NCBI RefSeq assembly: GCF_963924675.1
Contig: NC_089220.1
Span: 162,415,270-162,479,269, forward strand
Direction of reading: 5' to 3'
Source of the DNA: Phocoena phocoena
Taxonomy: Eukaryota; Chordata; Mammalia; Artiodactyla; Phocoenidae
Length of the DNA stretch: 64,000 nt
Part shown: positions 1 through 12,991 of the stretch, in pieces
Layout: every line of letters begins with the position of its first letter
How positions within the stretch are numbered: the stretch's first letter is position 1
Notes under the pieces: model-generated
Databases searched by the model: none
Seen by the model: the letters and a program-made list of their open reading frames with translations, nothing else
What the model was told of the DNA's origin: nothing
Made by a program: the position numbers and the translations under genes

Positions 1-740
1 AATAACTGAAGTAAGCATGTTCTAGGCAGAGGAAACAAGCTAATGGAAAAGCTCAAAAGTGGGAGGTATCTGAAGGCCAGTATAGCTGGCACAAAATAAG
101 CAAGAGAGCGAGATACGCTAAGAGATAGGTAGGAACCAGCTCCTTCAGGGCCTTGTAAGGATGGTAAAGAGATTAGATTTTATCGTAAGAATCACGGGAA
201 GTCATTGGAGAGTCTCTTAGCTTAGCCTGCTATAACAAATTAACATGGCCTAGATCGCTCAAACAACAGAAGTTTATGTCTCACAGTTCTGGAGGTTGAG
301 GAGTTCAAGATCAAGGTATGGGCCAATTTGGATCCTGTTGTGAACCCTCTTCCTGACTTTTCACTGTGTGCTCACCTGTCAGAAGGAGATCATCTCTCTG
401 TGTCTCTTCTTATAAGGACACTAATCTCATTCACAGGGACCTCACCCTCATGAGCTAATAACCTCCCAAAGATCCTACCTCCCAAAACCAAAACATTGGG
501 AATGAAGGCTTCAACATATGAATTTGAGGAGACTCATTAAGTCCATAGCAGAGAGTTTAAAATCGAGGGATAATAACACCTCATTTGAAAATTTAGAAGA
601 TCTGTCTGGCTGCTGAGGGGAAAAAGGACAGGACCTGGGGGTAGGAGGAGGCCAGAAAGTGGAAGTGAAACAGGGAGACAAGTTAGAAGATGACTTCCAG
701 GGGTCTCCGGCAGAGAAGATATAGCTTGGTTTAAAGTGGA
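1..740 (-). repeat. L2 remnant (antisense), split by a MaLR LTR
   Basis: The pieces at 1-207 and 556-about 740 read in the order expected of the reverse strand of an old L2 3' region, including phrases such as ttcagggccttgtaagg and gaagtcattggagag, then gtctggctgctgagg after the LTR. The same kind of text recurs at 10310-10760 and 40345-41560. Family assignment is from memory of L2. Confidence 0.55.
213..550 (-). mobile_element. Solitary MaLR-type LTR (MST/MLT1-like), antisense
   Basis: A 338 bp block resembles the reverse strand of an MST/MLT1 LTR: cctgctataacaaat near the start, cacagttctggagg, tcttataaggacac, and cttcaacatatgaattt near the end. It is bounded by identical 5 bp duplications, gagag at 208-212 and 551-555, the length expected of an ERVL-MaLR integration. 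Its end is ca, as expected; its start is tc rather than tg. Confidence 0.75.
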
Positions 741-1924
741 GTATAAGGATAAACTGGAAAACAATTGCTACAAGTAATGAACATGACTTAGATCTTCACT
801 GGCATATTAAGATTATTTTCTAAATAAAGCACACTTTAATTGTATTAGTATATTAGTGAAGGACATCATATAAAGCTGGGGCAGTCAAAGAAAGCATACA
901 GTTGATGAGATCAAAGTGAAATTCAATTATGACGTCCCTATTACTTTTTAGGGTAAAAAGCCAAACAATTCAGTTTTATCCCAGCCTGTAAAGTAGAGTG
1001 CTGCATGATGGAGGAAATGTTTTACGGGAACTGGAAAGCCTGGTAGTATAATAAGTGAATAATATTCAGGATAGTGAATGAATAATATTCAGAATAATAA
1101 GATAGCTATACAGGCATCAGTATCCCTTGATTCACAGGCTCACAAATTATGGAACAATGCTAATACATACTTTATTTTCTAGGTCAGTTTCTTTCTGTCT
1201 TTCAATTACCTACCTACATATTAAATTAAAAGCACTCTTTAAAATGGTTCTGGTCTCTTTCTCATTCACATTGCCAAAAGAGCCCTAAGTGAAACCCAAT
1301 TAATTTCCCTTGAGATTATTTAGTTTCAGTAGTTCATCTTTCTAGCTTCTGGCTTGTTCTGATATTTAATGCTAGCTCAGGTGAGTTATTTAATATCTAT
1401 GGAAAGAGGTAAAGTTTGACACAGGACAAGAGAATGTCTCTGCAAATGACTAATATCCTTTGGTTACTCCAGACTCATGTTTTAAAGATACAAAAAGGAA
1501 GTGAACTTTTATAATTAATACTTTTTGTAATTTATAGAAATTTCTAATTGCTCAGGGGGGGAAAAAACGAACTATTTCCTAAAACTTCTTTCAGTGTTAA
1601 CAGGTGGGTTAATATATCTAAATGGGCTTCTAGAAGGCTGGTGTTCATATATCAGAACAGTTAGCCACCAGGTTGAAGTGGCCTTGATTTTAAAGTTGAG
1701 TTTTAGAGCTACATGATTTCTGCTAAAACCTATGGAATTTAGCGTGTAAATATTCCATTCGGGAAGCCATTATTGAGGTGGCCGCATGCTTGTGAATTCT
1801 GCTTTGTTTTGTTTTAATGTGATATTTAGGACGATAATAAGATCAGAGAAAAAAAAGAAAAAAGCCGAGAATAATATCGGAGGGTTACTGTATGCCATAC
1901 CCTGAAGTCGTTTACATGTATTGA

Positions 1925-2050
1925 TTGATCTAATCCTCACACCTTCCATGAGGCAAGTAATGACATTACCTACATTTTAACAGATGAGGAAAATGAGATA
2001 CAGGAAGCTTCAGGAACTTGTTCAAGGTCACAGAGCTATTTACGAAATGG
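1925..2050 (-). repeat. MIR fragment, antisense
   Basis: The sequence reads like the reverse strand of MIR: aatcctcacaccttccatgagg, then acagatgaggaaaatgagat, then ttcaaggtcacagagct. It is diverged, without target duplications. Confidence 0.7.
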
Positions 2051-3130
2051 CTCCAGCATATGCTTTTAATTACTATGCTCACTGCCTCTCAGAACTAGAT
2101 GGGTTTTTTATGGCGTATTTTATTTTCCATATTTTATTATTCAAAATCATCTTTTATTTCCTACCAATAGTTACTGAAATCTGGTTCTTTAAAAGGTGCT
2201 TTGCATATTTCCGGTTCTACATATTGTAGTTTTCAGTATAAATTTGATTTGAATTACAAATGTAGCAAAAAACAAAAAAAAAATTGGTGTAACAGTTATT
2301 TAAATCGTCCTCCTAAATGTGTAGTGTGTGTAAGGTGGTGTGGGAGATGCTTTCGGTATTTCTTTTTCCTATAATTGCCTGTGTGACAAACCATTTAATC
2401 CTTCTGTGCTGCTGCTTTTGGTGATTAACTTGTGAATGAGCCGTTCCGACTACAACCTCTTTGTCAAACTGATCCAGGCCTCCTCTGGTCAGTTTTGGAG
2501 TCCTCTTGGGTTTGTCATAAGAACTATAGCTGTCCTTTTAGAAGAGTTGGACCTTTCAGGGGCCCATTTTCTAGGATAAATGCAGGAGGAACTTCTGTTT
2601 ATTCCCTGTGATGTTTCCAGGCACATGAACTTCAGAACGGGAAGTTTAGCAGAGAAGGAAAAGAGGGTCACTTCAATTCAGCCTTGTTTCTTAAATGCAG
2701 GATGACCTTGGGCCCTCTGGGGGATGGTGCAGAGGCATAGTGCACCAGCGAGGGCCAGGTACTGTGAGATATTCTGGAAAGGACTTCTGACACATCAATC
2801 AGCAACTACCCTTATCACTATATATAATAATATAATCAGAAATAATTAAATAATGAATCAATGAAGTATTGTGTGTGAACAGTTTCTAGTTAACAAAGGA
2901 AATGCATTTTAAATTTACATTCATTTAATCAGGGCACTGGGTTACCACTTAGTGCAATGAAGTAATAATTTACAAGATGGTAACCTGTGTTAATGACTTG
3001 CCCCAAAGGTTCTGGTTATTACCATGAGATGTTATGTTACCACATAGATGAGGACCTGGCCCATTTCTCAATTATCACTAGTGCTCTAGAGATTCTTCCA
3101 GTGATATGTTGAGTAAAAAGAGAAAGGAGG

Positions 3131-3340
3131 GGGCTTCCCTGGTGGCACAGTGGTTGAGAGTCCGCCTGCCAATGCATGGGACGCGGGTTCATGCCCCGGT
3201 CCGGGAAGATCCCACATGCCGCAGAGCAGCTGGACCCGTGAGCCATGACCACTGAGCCTGCGTGTCCGGAGCCTGTGCTCCGCAACGGGAGAGGCCACAA
3301 CAGTGAGAGGCCCGCGTACCGCAAAAAAAAAAAAAGAGAG
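3131..3340 (+). mobile_element. CHR-type SINE, sense orientation
   Basis: The element starts gggcttccctggtggc, a tRNA-derived head, continues through a GC-rich body ending ggcccgcgtaccgc, and has an A-rich tail running into a GA repeat. Flanking 12 bp duplications agagaaaggagg lie at 3119-3130 and 3341-3352. The short (~210 bp) form is typical of cetacean CHR-2 elements (inference from memory). Confidence 0.92.
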
Positions 3341-3731
3341 AGAGAAAGGAGGAAAATGTTAAGTTTCGAAAAGGAAAAAATATATTTTAGAAAGTTGAAT
3401 ATGTACTTGTATTCATATAGAAATATATATACAAAATTAAATAGCTACTAGTTTGTATGGCATATGCTTCAGACAATTTACACATCAGATTTTTTTGTTT
3501 AATCCTTTTCTTTATTATTAGTGCTTAATTTAACAATGCATTTTTTATGATGTTATGTTATTGTGAAAGTTGTTGAGAGGCACTATCAGTATTCGGTCAA
3601 TAATTTTATTCCTTTTTTATATGCATTTTAACTGTCCCAGACTAACCAGTTCTCTCTCATTCCTGTCACATGCTAAACCTCATGGTCATTATTTCCACAG
3701 GTGGTGGTACACTGCTTATCAAAGACAGCTT

Positions 3732-3733
<2 letters not shown>

Positions 3734-3764
<31 letters not shown>

Positions 3765-3963
3765 TTTTTTTGCGGTACGCGGGCCTCCCACTGCTGTGGC
3801 CTCTCCCGTTGCGGAGCACAGGCTCCGGACGCGCAGGCTCAGCGGCCATGACTCACGGGCCCAGCCACTCCGCGGCATGTGGGATCTTCCCAGACCAGGG
3901 CACGAACCCGCGTCCCCTGCATCGGCAGGCGGACTCTCAACCACTGCGCCACCAGGGAAGCCC
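3734..3963 (-). mobile_element. CHR-type SINE, antisense orientation
   Basis: The reversed SINE starts with a T-rich tail containing repeated ttttg units, then gcggtacgcgggcctccc, and ends in ccaccagggaagccc. The duplications are aaagacagctttt at 3721-3733 and aaaggcagctttt at 3964-3976, 12 of 13 identical. It lies about 390 bp from the sense SINE at 3131 and forms an inverted pair with it. Confidence 0.92.
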
Positions 3964-5758
3964 AAAGGCAGCTTTTGAGAACAACATTCGATAGTGTTTA
4001 AAAGCAGAAACAATAATATATGCAGATATCCCCAGGCATAAAAGGTTGGAAGTGTGTGTAGGAGTCACTGAGCATACTTAGCACATTTCTGCCCTCTAAA
4101 CAGACTTGTCGAAGCTCGAGATTATACCCTACATTTGAGCATTTCATACTAATTTAGCATAAACATAACTAGTAATGTACTAAGGCGGTAATTCGCAACG
4201 TGTCTCACGATGTGACACAGGTAATATGCAAGAACAGTAGTTAAAATGAACCCAGGTACTTTTTAGTGATTTCCTCCCTTTTTTGAGTATAGATTCAAGA
4301 TTCTCCCTATATTATATCAGTGTGCTGTATTTAATCTGACAGGTCTTATTGAATAGAAGAGAAGAAATGTAAGGTTGTATCTGATGTGTCAGGCATTTTG
4401 TCAAGCAGTTTGCATGACCCTCAGGACCATGTGATGAGGGACACCGAGGAGAGTGCGTCAAACACAACATATCATCCATCACATAGTGAGACTCATGAGC
4501 TTCTGTTAACAACTTAGCAAAGGTGGGCACACAGACCTTGACAGCAAAGATACTTGGATAGGAGAGGTAGAGGAAACGATGCTGACATGTGCTGTGTATC
4601 TTTTATTGTAGATAGTAGACATATAAACCTCAGGATGGTAAAAAAATGCTGCTGCAAGTTTCTGTTAAAGTATAAATTATCAGGCTGGGATGGCACTACA
4701 TGAAACGCAAAGGGTGACACTCAGAAGGAGCTAATCGAATATGACCTTCAAATTAGACTTTCCCTTTAGAGTATAATAAAAGCAGGAAAAGAAAAGTGAC
4801 CTCAGGTTGAAGAGTTATGCTGCTAAAAATTAAAATCAAGTTACCGTTTTAGGACAGAGACATGGGAATTTGCAAAAGAAGGTATTTCTTACCCCTGCCT
4901 ACAAGCAGGCTAGATGCAAAGTCACCTTGAGAAAGAACCAAAACTCAGCTTCACGTAGAAGTCTGGGTCCCAAGCTGAATATTGCTTCTTAAAAAAAAAC
5001 AAACAAACAAAAAAAACATTTAACAGATTCATAGTTAAAGCAACTTTTCTTTTACATTTTTATTTTGTGAAATCTGTCAGTCTCTATTTTCTTTATAGAT
5101 TTTGGCCTTAATACTTTGCTTAGGAAGCCCTTTCCTGTCATAAAATAAAATATTCTCATTTTTTTAAGTTATCTCATAATTTTGACTTTTTAGATTTAAC
5201 TAATTCATCTACTTATAATTGGTTTTGCATATGTATGGTGAGAAGTTAGAAATTCATGATTTTCTTTCCAAATAGGAAGCTCGTTCTTCCAACATCACTG
5301 ATTCAGTACTGTGTCCTCCCCCTGTTGATTTGACATGCTTTCGTAATACGTTAAGTTCATATATGCATTTGTAAACTTTCTACAGATGTATGAAAGAATG
5401 ATTGTTTCTTCATTGGATGCAAAGATAGATGCACAGAGAGATGATAGAAACACAGAGATAAATTAAATCATAATCCTCTACATCCTTACTCACTGTTATC
5501 TACGTAATTTGTCAATTTAGGGAAAAAAGGTATTTTAAGTTCCTCCAATATAAAGTCTCAGTTTGTCTTTCTGTTCTTATTGGTCTCAGCCCTTACATTT
5601 CAAAGCCATATGGTTGAATGCACGAAGATTCAAGACAGTTATAGGTGCTCAAGGAATTATAACTTTTATCAGTATCAAGTACCTCCTTTATATTTTCCTG
5701 AAATCTTATTTTATCTGTTAATAATATGGACATTCTTACCATTTAAAAAATAAATGCC

Positions 5759-5998
5759 GTAGACATATATACACTACCAAATGTAAAATAGATAGCTAGT
5801 GGGAAGCAGCCGCATAGCTGAGGGAAATCAGCTCCGTGCTTTGTGACCACCTAGAGGGGTGGGATAGAGAGGGTGGGAGGGAGATGCAAGAGGGAGGAGA
5901 TATGGGGTTATATGTATATGTATAGCTGATTCACTTTGTTATAAAGCAGAAACTAGCACACCATTGTAAAGCAATTGTACTCCAATAAAGATGTTAAT
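5759..5998 (+). mobile_element. 5'-truncated L1 3' end, sense
   Basis: This is 240 bp of L1 3' untranslated sequence (gatagctagtgggaagcagc, tagctgattcactttgttat, ccattgtaaagcaattgta, ccaataaagatg). Target duplications aaaaataaatgcc lie at 5746-5758 and 5999-6011. It is homologous to the larger copy at 22415-22945, which indicates a relatively recent ruminant/cetacean-type L1. Confidence 0.88.
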
Positions 5999-6666
5999 AA
6001 AAATAAATGCCTTAACACCTTACTCATCCCTTTATTTTTAACAGTCCCATGACTCTTGACTTTAGTTATGTCAGTTATAAACAGCATATGGCTGGATTCT
6101 GTTTTCCGTAATCTGAGCTTCTGTTTTTTTTAATAAATCAATTCAGTCCTTTCACATATGTACAAAACGTTTTTCGTGTGTGTTTTCTATTAGTCTTTTT
6201 CTTGTTTCATTATCTTCCCCTTTACCTCTGCCTTTAATTAGAGTGATTGTATTTCCTTTATTCCTCCTTATTCCCAGTGTTTGTAAGTTTTAATTGCTGT
6301 ATATTTTTTCTAAAGTGGACATTTAACTTTTAGTAAATCTATTCAAAATATTTATCCATTTTTATTGAAAATTAATTGCATAGTTCTAACCTATCCACCC
6401 CTCAAATTAAAGAAGACCTTTGGCAAAATTTTACTGACCTGGCTCATCCTTCCAAACAACTCTATGGCTTACTAAAATTTGTTGGAACATTAGATTCATG
6501 GTGTAAATAATTCATCTACTCTCCTGGCAGTCATATTCTTTAAAATGCCTTAGACCTCACCGGTATATAATTATCAAGTAAGACTATATGTTTTACAGTT
6601 ACCTTTGCTTACTACTCTTTATTAATTCCTCTGCAGTCCGCTATATTGGATTCTTTTTGTCTGATA

Positions 6667-7069
6667 TGTATATCAGTTTGCTCAGGGCTGCCATAACAAG
6701 ATATCACAAAGTGGGCTACTTAAACAGGAGACATTTATTTTCTCACAGCTCTGGAAGCTGGTGGTCCAAGATCAAGGAGTCGGCGGTTTTGATTTCTTCT
6801 GAGTCCTCTTTCCTTTGCTTGCAGATGTTTGCTTTCTCACCATGTCCTGGTCTTTCCTCTACGTGGGTGCATTTTTAATATCTCGTCCAATGTACAAATT
6901 TCCTCTTCTTATGAGGACACCAGCAAGATTGGATTAGGGTTCACCTTAAGGGCCTCCTTTTAATTTAATTACCTCTTTAAAAGCTCTATCTCTAAATACA
7001 GTCACATTTTAAAGTACTGGGGTTTAGGGTTCAACATGAACTTTGGAGGGTCACATGCAGCCCATAGCA
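6667..7069 (-). mobile_element. MLT1-like MaLR LTR, antisense
   Basis: A 403 bp block begins tgtatatcagtttgctcagg and ends cagcccatagca, with internal gccataacaagatatcac, tctcacagctctggaag, cctcttcttatgaggac and aaatacagtcacatttt. These match the reverse strand of MLT1 LTRs. The candidate 5 bp duplications (tgata, tgttt) are diverged. Confidence 0.82.
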
Positions 7070-9394
7070 TGTTTTATTCATAGGTATTTCAGAAACAGTG
7101 CATGGCTGGTAAGCTTTTTGAGTTCCTGATTGGCTGAAAGAAACATATCATGGATCCATACTGGAAAGATAGTTTGGGTATGAATTTCTAGGTTCAAAAT
7201 TATTTTTCCTTAAGTAATTGAAGGCACTCCTGCATTGTATTCTAATGTCCAGTGTCTATCTGCCATGTAGAAGACAGCTGTCTGACTGATTATTTCTCCT
7301 CCAGGATTTTCACATGTCCTACTTTTCTCGCAGGAAGTGGGTAAAATATTCTTTTAATCCTTGGAGTTGATAAATTCTCCTGGGAATTTGATGGGCTCTC
7401 ATCATTTTTCACCTCCGGGAGGCTTTCATCTGTAATTTATTTAATTATTTCCTTCTAAAGACATCTATTAGACTGATGTGGAAACTTCTGGATCTATCCT
7501 TGCTATCCCCTACCATATATTCTCAAAGTTTTCATCTCTTGGTCCTCTGACACTGTGGTCTTGGGAGGATCACTTGGTTCAGTTTTCCAGTTCACTTTGT
7601 GAAATTTAATCTGTATCGATTCTGCTATGCTGTTCATCTCTGGGGACTTTACTTCAGCAATCATTTCGTTAATTTCCAAGAACTCTGAATGCTTCTTTTT
7701 CATATTAGTTTGTTCTATTTTATAGATATGATGGACACTTGAATCTCTCAAGGGAATTAATTACATTTCTTTATATATTTCCCCATTTATCCTATTAGCA
7801 GTTGTTCTCATGGTGTTCAGTACTGGTCTCAGTTTAATTCCTGTCTTTCAGAATTTTCCTCAACTGTCAGGTTACTTACTATTGGTTTTCTATTCCTATA
7901 TGTGGATGCGTCTAGATTGGATAATATTACCATGTGTATTTTATTGTATCAGACCAAGTAAGAAATTTTCTTTTCCTAGCAGTGAATATGCATTCTAATT
8001 CAAGATCTCCAGTTTTATTGCTCTGGTGTAAAGAAGGAGATGCATTTTCTAGTGGACTTACATTTCTGATGTACTGCTGGCTTGTTTATTTGTCGAGGGA
8101 AGTACAAGTACTTTGTGGCAGTCACAAGGCCACCACCTCACTTCTTTGGTCTCAGTGCCCTTTCGTGAAAACTCCCGTGTCAGATCTCCCACGCCAGCAG
8201 TATTTATCCACCTGTGTGTCCTAGGTATGAATGCCTGCATCAGTAACTCCTAACATATGGACTGATCTGGCTTTTTGTGGAGTCCTTTGATTAATTATGA
8301 GCTAGTGACACATGCGTAGCTTCTTCTCTATGCTGTCCACCTCTTAGAGTTATTCCAGAATTCCACTGCGAACAGTCACTTTTTTGTTGGTCTTTTTTTC
8401 ACCTGTAGATGTTTGCAAGTTCCTCAGTTTTGTTTATGTAATTTCAACCAACAGTTTCCATTTGGTTTAAAACTTCCAGAAAGTCCTTACTATTTTTGTA
8501 TGTTGGTAGATGTGCTCCTAAGTTTCCTGTGCTTCTGTGGATTTCTTTCAGTATTTTTCCTGTCTTTGCAGCGGAACGTTCTTGAGGTGTATAAGTAAAC
8601 ATATGTTTTTAGTTAGCCATCAGAACCAGGAACCATTTTTCCAAATATTTACAATTCTGCAGAATACACTAAAAAAAGTAAACTCCCTTTTTTTTCTGTT
8701 TGTTGTTTTACAGTCTAAAAATTTCCCTCATTTTGAAGGAAGATGTTTTGAAGGCATTTTGAAGGTAGTCTGTACAGTGATTAGTTGGGAGAAAAAACAT
8801 GGAGGTATCAGGCTAACACTGAATGCTACACAGGTCATTCTACTATTGAGAAATATTTGGTTGGTGCTTTATGTCTGATTACTCCTAAATAGTCTGTCTC
8901 TTTCAAAGAATGTGAAGTTAATGTTGTAGAGCTAAATACAAGTCAGCCACTTCAATTTCCACATGCATAGTAGCTGTAATTTTTCTCAGCTCTTCTTCTT
9001 CTGATACAGCCAGTGATGTTTTTTGCAAACTAGCGATGTTCAGGAAAGGCAATCAACTGGAAACCTATGTCCTAGACCCAGCTTTCTAAGTTGCTAATGA
9101 CTAGAAACTTACAGAGTTTCTAAAGCTCTCTGGTTCTCATTCCCCTTATTTACAAGCACCCTAGTGATGCATTTGTAAAAAACCTGAAAAATCTGAAATT
9201 GTGCCCTGAAATCATTTTTTTTTTAAATCCCGTGAATGTGTCAGCTCATTATGGTGAAGTTGCCTAGTTAACTTTCTTATTAACATGACTCATCCTACTA
9301 TATTAACTCTTTTTTTCTGAATGGATGATATATGATATGTAATAGCAAGCTCTTAGATAATAATAAAAAGGAAATGTATTTAGTCTTGATACTT

Positions 9395-9590
9395 TATATA
9401 CATTATTTTAATTTAAACCTAATAACAGACATATCAGGAAGATATCAGTATTTCTTCCATTTAACAAAAGAGAAATCAAAGCTTGAAAAGGTTACATAAT
9501 TTAGCCTAAGACATCCAGTTAGTATTGGCAGAGCCAGGATTAGAATCTGGGTCCTAGCCCCTGACCATAACACTGTTCAGCCTTCTTATT
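9395..9590 (-). repeat. MIR fragment, antisense
   Basis: Old diverged MIR in reverse: taatttaaacctaataacag, then aaaagagaaatcaaagc, then ttggcagagccaggattagaatctgg in order. Confidence 0.7.
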
Positions 9591-10309
9591 TATAGGGAGG
9601 TAAAACCCTGAAGGAAAGTTATATGCTTTTTAAATATGATAGAGGGACCAGAAATTCCTCCTTTTACCACAAATATTCACCAGCAAATTTGGCTGGTCCT
9701 TTATAGTTTGAACAGGGTTTTCATGTCAGTGAACTCATTTAATTTGCTCTGAGATGTTACAGAACAAACTGGATTCCCTTTTTCCCATCTCCAATGAGAA
9801 AGGCAAAGAAAAAAAGAGTGATCTATTTCCACAGCCTTTAGGGACAGAGCTGAAATGTAGATGGTTCTGCAGTTCAAATTCTGACGTTCTAAGGTTTTTG
9901 TTTTTTTTTTAAATCATCCATTCTCCTACTTACCTATGGTGTATTTTTAAATTTTAAGACACCATAGCTTATTTATAACTCACTGACTGCCTAACCCAGA
10001 AAGAAAATTGTGGTGATGTTTTAGTGCGAACAAGGAACTATTTGTAAGAAATAGAGATTAGGGTATTGCTAGCTCTCACAGCAGTACCTGAATAATCCTG
10101 ATTTTTATAAGTAGATACGTTTTCTTTATCAGATAAAATGATGAATTTGCCAAGGTAGAACTTGTGCAGTGAGAAACAATGAGAATGCTACTTCTACTTC
10201 CACCACTGGTCATCGAGTTACTTGGTCTCTAGGCCCTGTAAAGTTTTTGACTAGATGATCTCCAAGATCCTGTCCAACTCCAAAGTTCTTAAATCTTTAG
10301 CTTTTTCAT

Positions 10310-10760
10310 TCTTTCATTCTTTAGCAAATGTTTACTGATCCCCTATTATGTACCTGGCAAGTGCTCAAGGCATACATAAATAAACAAAACAGACAACTCC
10401 CTGCTCCCGTAGAATTTATGTCATAATGGGGAAACTGCCATTAAACAGCAGGAAATGAGATCAGTGAGTAAGCTGAGTACTCTTTTTCAAGACTCTGTGA
10501 CAAAGTAAAGCAGTGTAAGAGGATCGGTCGGGCTGGGTATGGGCAGAGTGAGCCGCTTTAAGGGCGTAAGCTTAGAGCAAACGCTTGAAGGAGGTGAGGC
10601 TGTGAGCCACGCAGATACAGCGCCCGGAGTGGGAGAACAGACAGAGAGAAAGAAACAGTACAAAGACCCAAGTCAGGAGTGTTCATGGGGTTTAAGGAGA
10701 TGGGCAGGGGAGTCTTGTAGCTAGAGCACAGGGAAGGAGGAGAGAGTAAGAAGACACAGA
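10310..10760 (-). repeat. L2 remnant, antisense
   Basis: Begins tttactgatcccctattatg, tacctggcaagtgctcaagg, continues with aaacaaaacagacaactccc, then acgcttgaaggaggtgagg and gtgagccacgcagatac. This is the order of the reversed L2 3' region seen also at 40345-41560. Confidence 0.62.
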
Positions 10761-12748
10761 GGAAGGGGAATGGGGAGAGGTCTTGAAAAAACTTTCATAC
10801 CATTGGAAGGATATTTTTATTACCTTTGTTGTGTGACCCAGTTCTAGAAAGTTGCTATTACTGAGTTCTTAAGTGCCTCCTTTGATAGCTTAATATACCT
10901 GGTACTTTGATAATTCTTGCCTCTGATCAGGCAAAGGAGCTTGGTCTTAAAGAGGGAGTTGGGAAAAGGAGCTGACATTGGCAAGCTTAGAAGTGATGTG
11001 CCACTTGACTTTTTTAAACGTCCAAAATTGGAAATAGAAAGTGTGATGGAAAGAGGGTAGGGAGGAAAGAGAGGGTGAGTAAATGTGTTTAGAAGACCAA
11101 GTGACCATTTGAATAATTGCTTTAATTGGCATTGAAATGGATGAGGCAATTGTTTTTTTCCAACAGAATAGGAAATTGAGTGAATGAAAGCAAATCAGGA
11201 AAATTCCACACTAGCTCTGTCATTCTCTACTGTGAATATTTTGAGTTTTTAAAAATATTCTTTAGATTCATAGACTTTATTTCTTTTAGCAGTTTTAGGT
11301 TTACAGAAAAATTGAGCAGAATGCCCAGACGGTTCCTGTATACAGTACCCACTCTCATTACCCCCAGCTCCAAGTTTTCGCTATTATTAACATCTTGCAT
11401 TACTCTAGTGTATTTGTTACAGTCGATGAGCCAATATTAGCTCTTTATTATTAACTAAAGTCCATAGTCTACATTAAGGTTCACTCTTCATGCTGTACAT
11501 TCCATGGGTTTTCACAAATGTATAAGGATGTGTACCCACAGTTTCATACAGAATAGTTTCACTGCCCTAAAATTCCCCTGGGCTCAATCTATTCACCCTT
11601 CCCTACCTCTCCCACACTTCTGGTAACCATTGATCATTTTTTACTGTGTCCACAGTTTTATCTTTTCCAGAAATTCATATAGTTAAAATCATTCAGTCTG
11701 TAGCCCTTTTAGATTGGCTTCTTTCACTTAGAGATATGCGTTTATCCATGTCTTTTTTGTGGCTTGATAGCTCACTTCTGTTTTTATCACTGAATAAGAT
11801 TCCAGTGTATGGATGTACCAAAGTTTAACTATTCATCTGTTGAAAACCCTGCTGGTTGCTTCCAAGTTTTGACAATTATAAATAAAGCTGCGATACACAT
11901 TAATATGGAGGTTTTTGTGTGGATATAAGTTTTCAGATCCTTTGGGTAAATATCAAGGAGTGCAATTGCTGGATCATGTGGTAAGGATGTGTGTAGTTTT
12001 GTGAGAAACTGCCAGACTGTGTTCTAGAGTGGCTGTACCAGTTTGCATTTCCACCATCAATGAAAAAGAGTTTCAGTTGCTCCTTCAGAAAATTTGGTAT
12101 TTTCAGTGATTTGGATTTTAGCCATTCTAATGTGTGTTCAATTGTTTTAATTTGTATTTCTCTGATGACGTATGACGTTGAACATCTTATCCTATGCCTA
12201 TTTGCCACCTGTATTGCTTCTTTAGTGAGGTATCTGTTGGACATTCTGTGTATTTTTAAATTGGGTTGTTTTCTTATTTTTGAGTTTTAAAAGTACTTTG
12301 TATATTTTGTAATAGTCCTTTATCAGATATGTGTTTTAAGATATTTTCTCCAATCTCTGGGCCATCTTTTCATACCCATAACAGTGTCTTTCACAGAGCA
12401 GAAGCTTTTAATTTCATTGAGGTCCAATTACCAATTTTTTCATTCATGGTTCATGATTTTGGTTTTCTATCTAAAAAGTCATTGCAAAACTCAAGATCAC
12501 CTATAGTTTCTTTTATGTTATCTTCTAGATGTTTTATAGTTTGCAGTTGACATCTAGGTCTGTGAACCATTTCGAGTTAATTTTGGTGAAACATGGACGC
12601 TCTGAATCTAGATTCACTTTTTTGCACGTGGATCTAGTTGTTCTAATACCATTCGTTGAAAACACTAACCTTCCTCATTGAATTGCCTTTGTTCCTTTGC
12701 CAAAGATCAGTTGACCATATTTATGTGGGTCTGTTCTGGGCTGTAGAG

Positions 12749-12991
12749 TCAGTTCCTTTGATCAATTTGTCTATTCTTTCCCCAGTACCACACTGTCTTA
12801 ATTAATGTACCTCTGTAGAAAGTCTTGCAGTCAGGTAGTGTCACTCCTCTGACTTTGTTCTTCTCCTTCAATATTGTGTTGGCTATTCTAAGTGTTTTAG
12901 CTTTCCTTATAAACTTTAGAATGAATTTGTCAATAGCCCTGAAATAACTTGCTGAGATTTTGGCTGGGATTGAATTCAATCTATACATCAA
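12749..12991 (-). pseudogene. L1 ORF2 fragment (reverse transcriptase, C-terminal side)
   Basis: An 80-residue open stretch containing YRLNSIPAKI, FRAIDKFILKFI and KVRGVTLPDCKTFYRG resembles the segment after the catalytic core of the L1 reverse transcriptase. No intact endonuclease or YADD-type catalytic motif is joined to it, so it is a decayed piece of the antisense L1. Confidence 0.8.

Larger units (their letters stand above)
5030..7800 (-). repeat. Old L1/HAL1-like remnants, antisense, interrupted
   Basis: Pieces at about 5040-5430, 6030-6560 and 7075-7800 read like the reverse strand of an old L1 or HAL1. The sequence cctgttgatttgacatgc near 5320 resembles an L1M 3' region. A reverse-strand reading at 7503-7751 gives a charged, coil-like stretch reminiscent of ORF1-type proteins. 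Two later insertions, at 5759-5998 and 667-based LTR 6667-7069, split it. The whole-element assignment is tentative and the breaks are unresolved. Confidence 0.45.

Noticed and set aside
3131..3210. tRNA-like head of the SINEs considered as a tRNA gene
   Set aside because: It is part of a retroposed SINE with poly-A and target duplications; no cloverleaf with an anticodon arm could be supported.
3570..4013. Several overlapping 90-115 residue open frames on both strands
   Set aside because: They run through the antisense SINE and its T-rich tail; the same protein text recurs at every SINE in the window.
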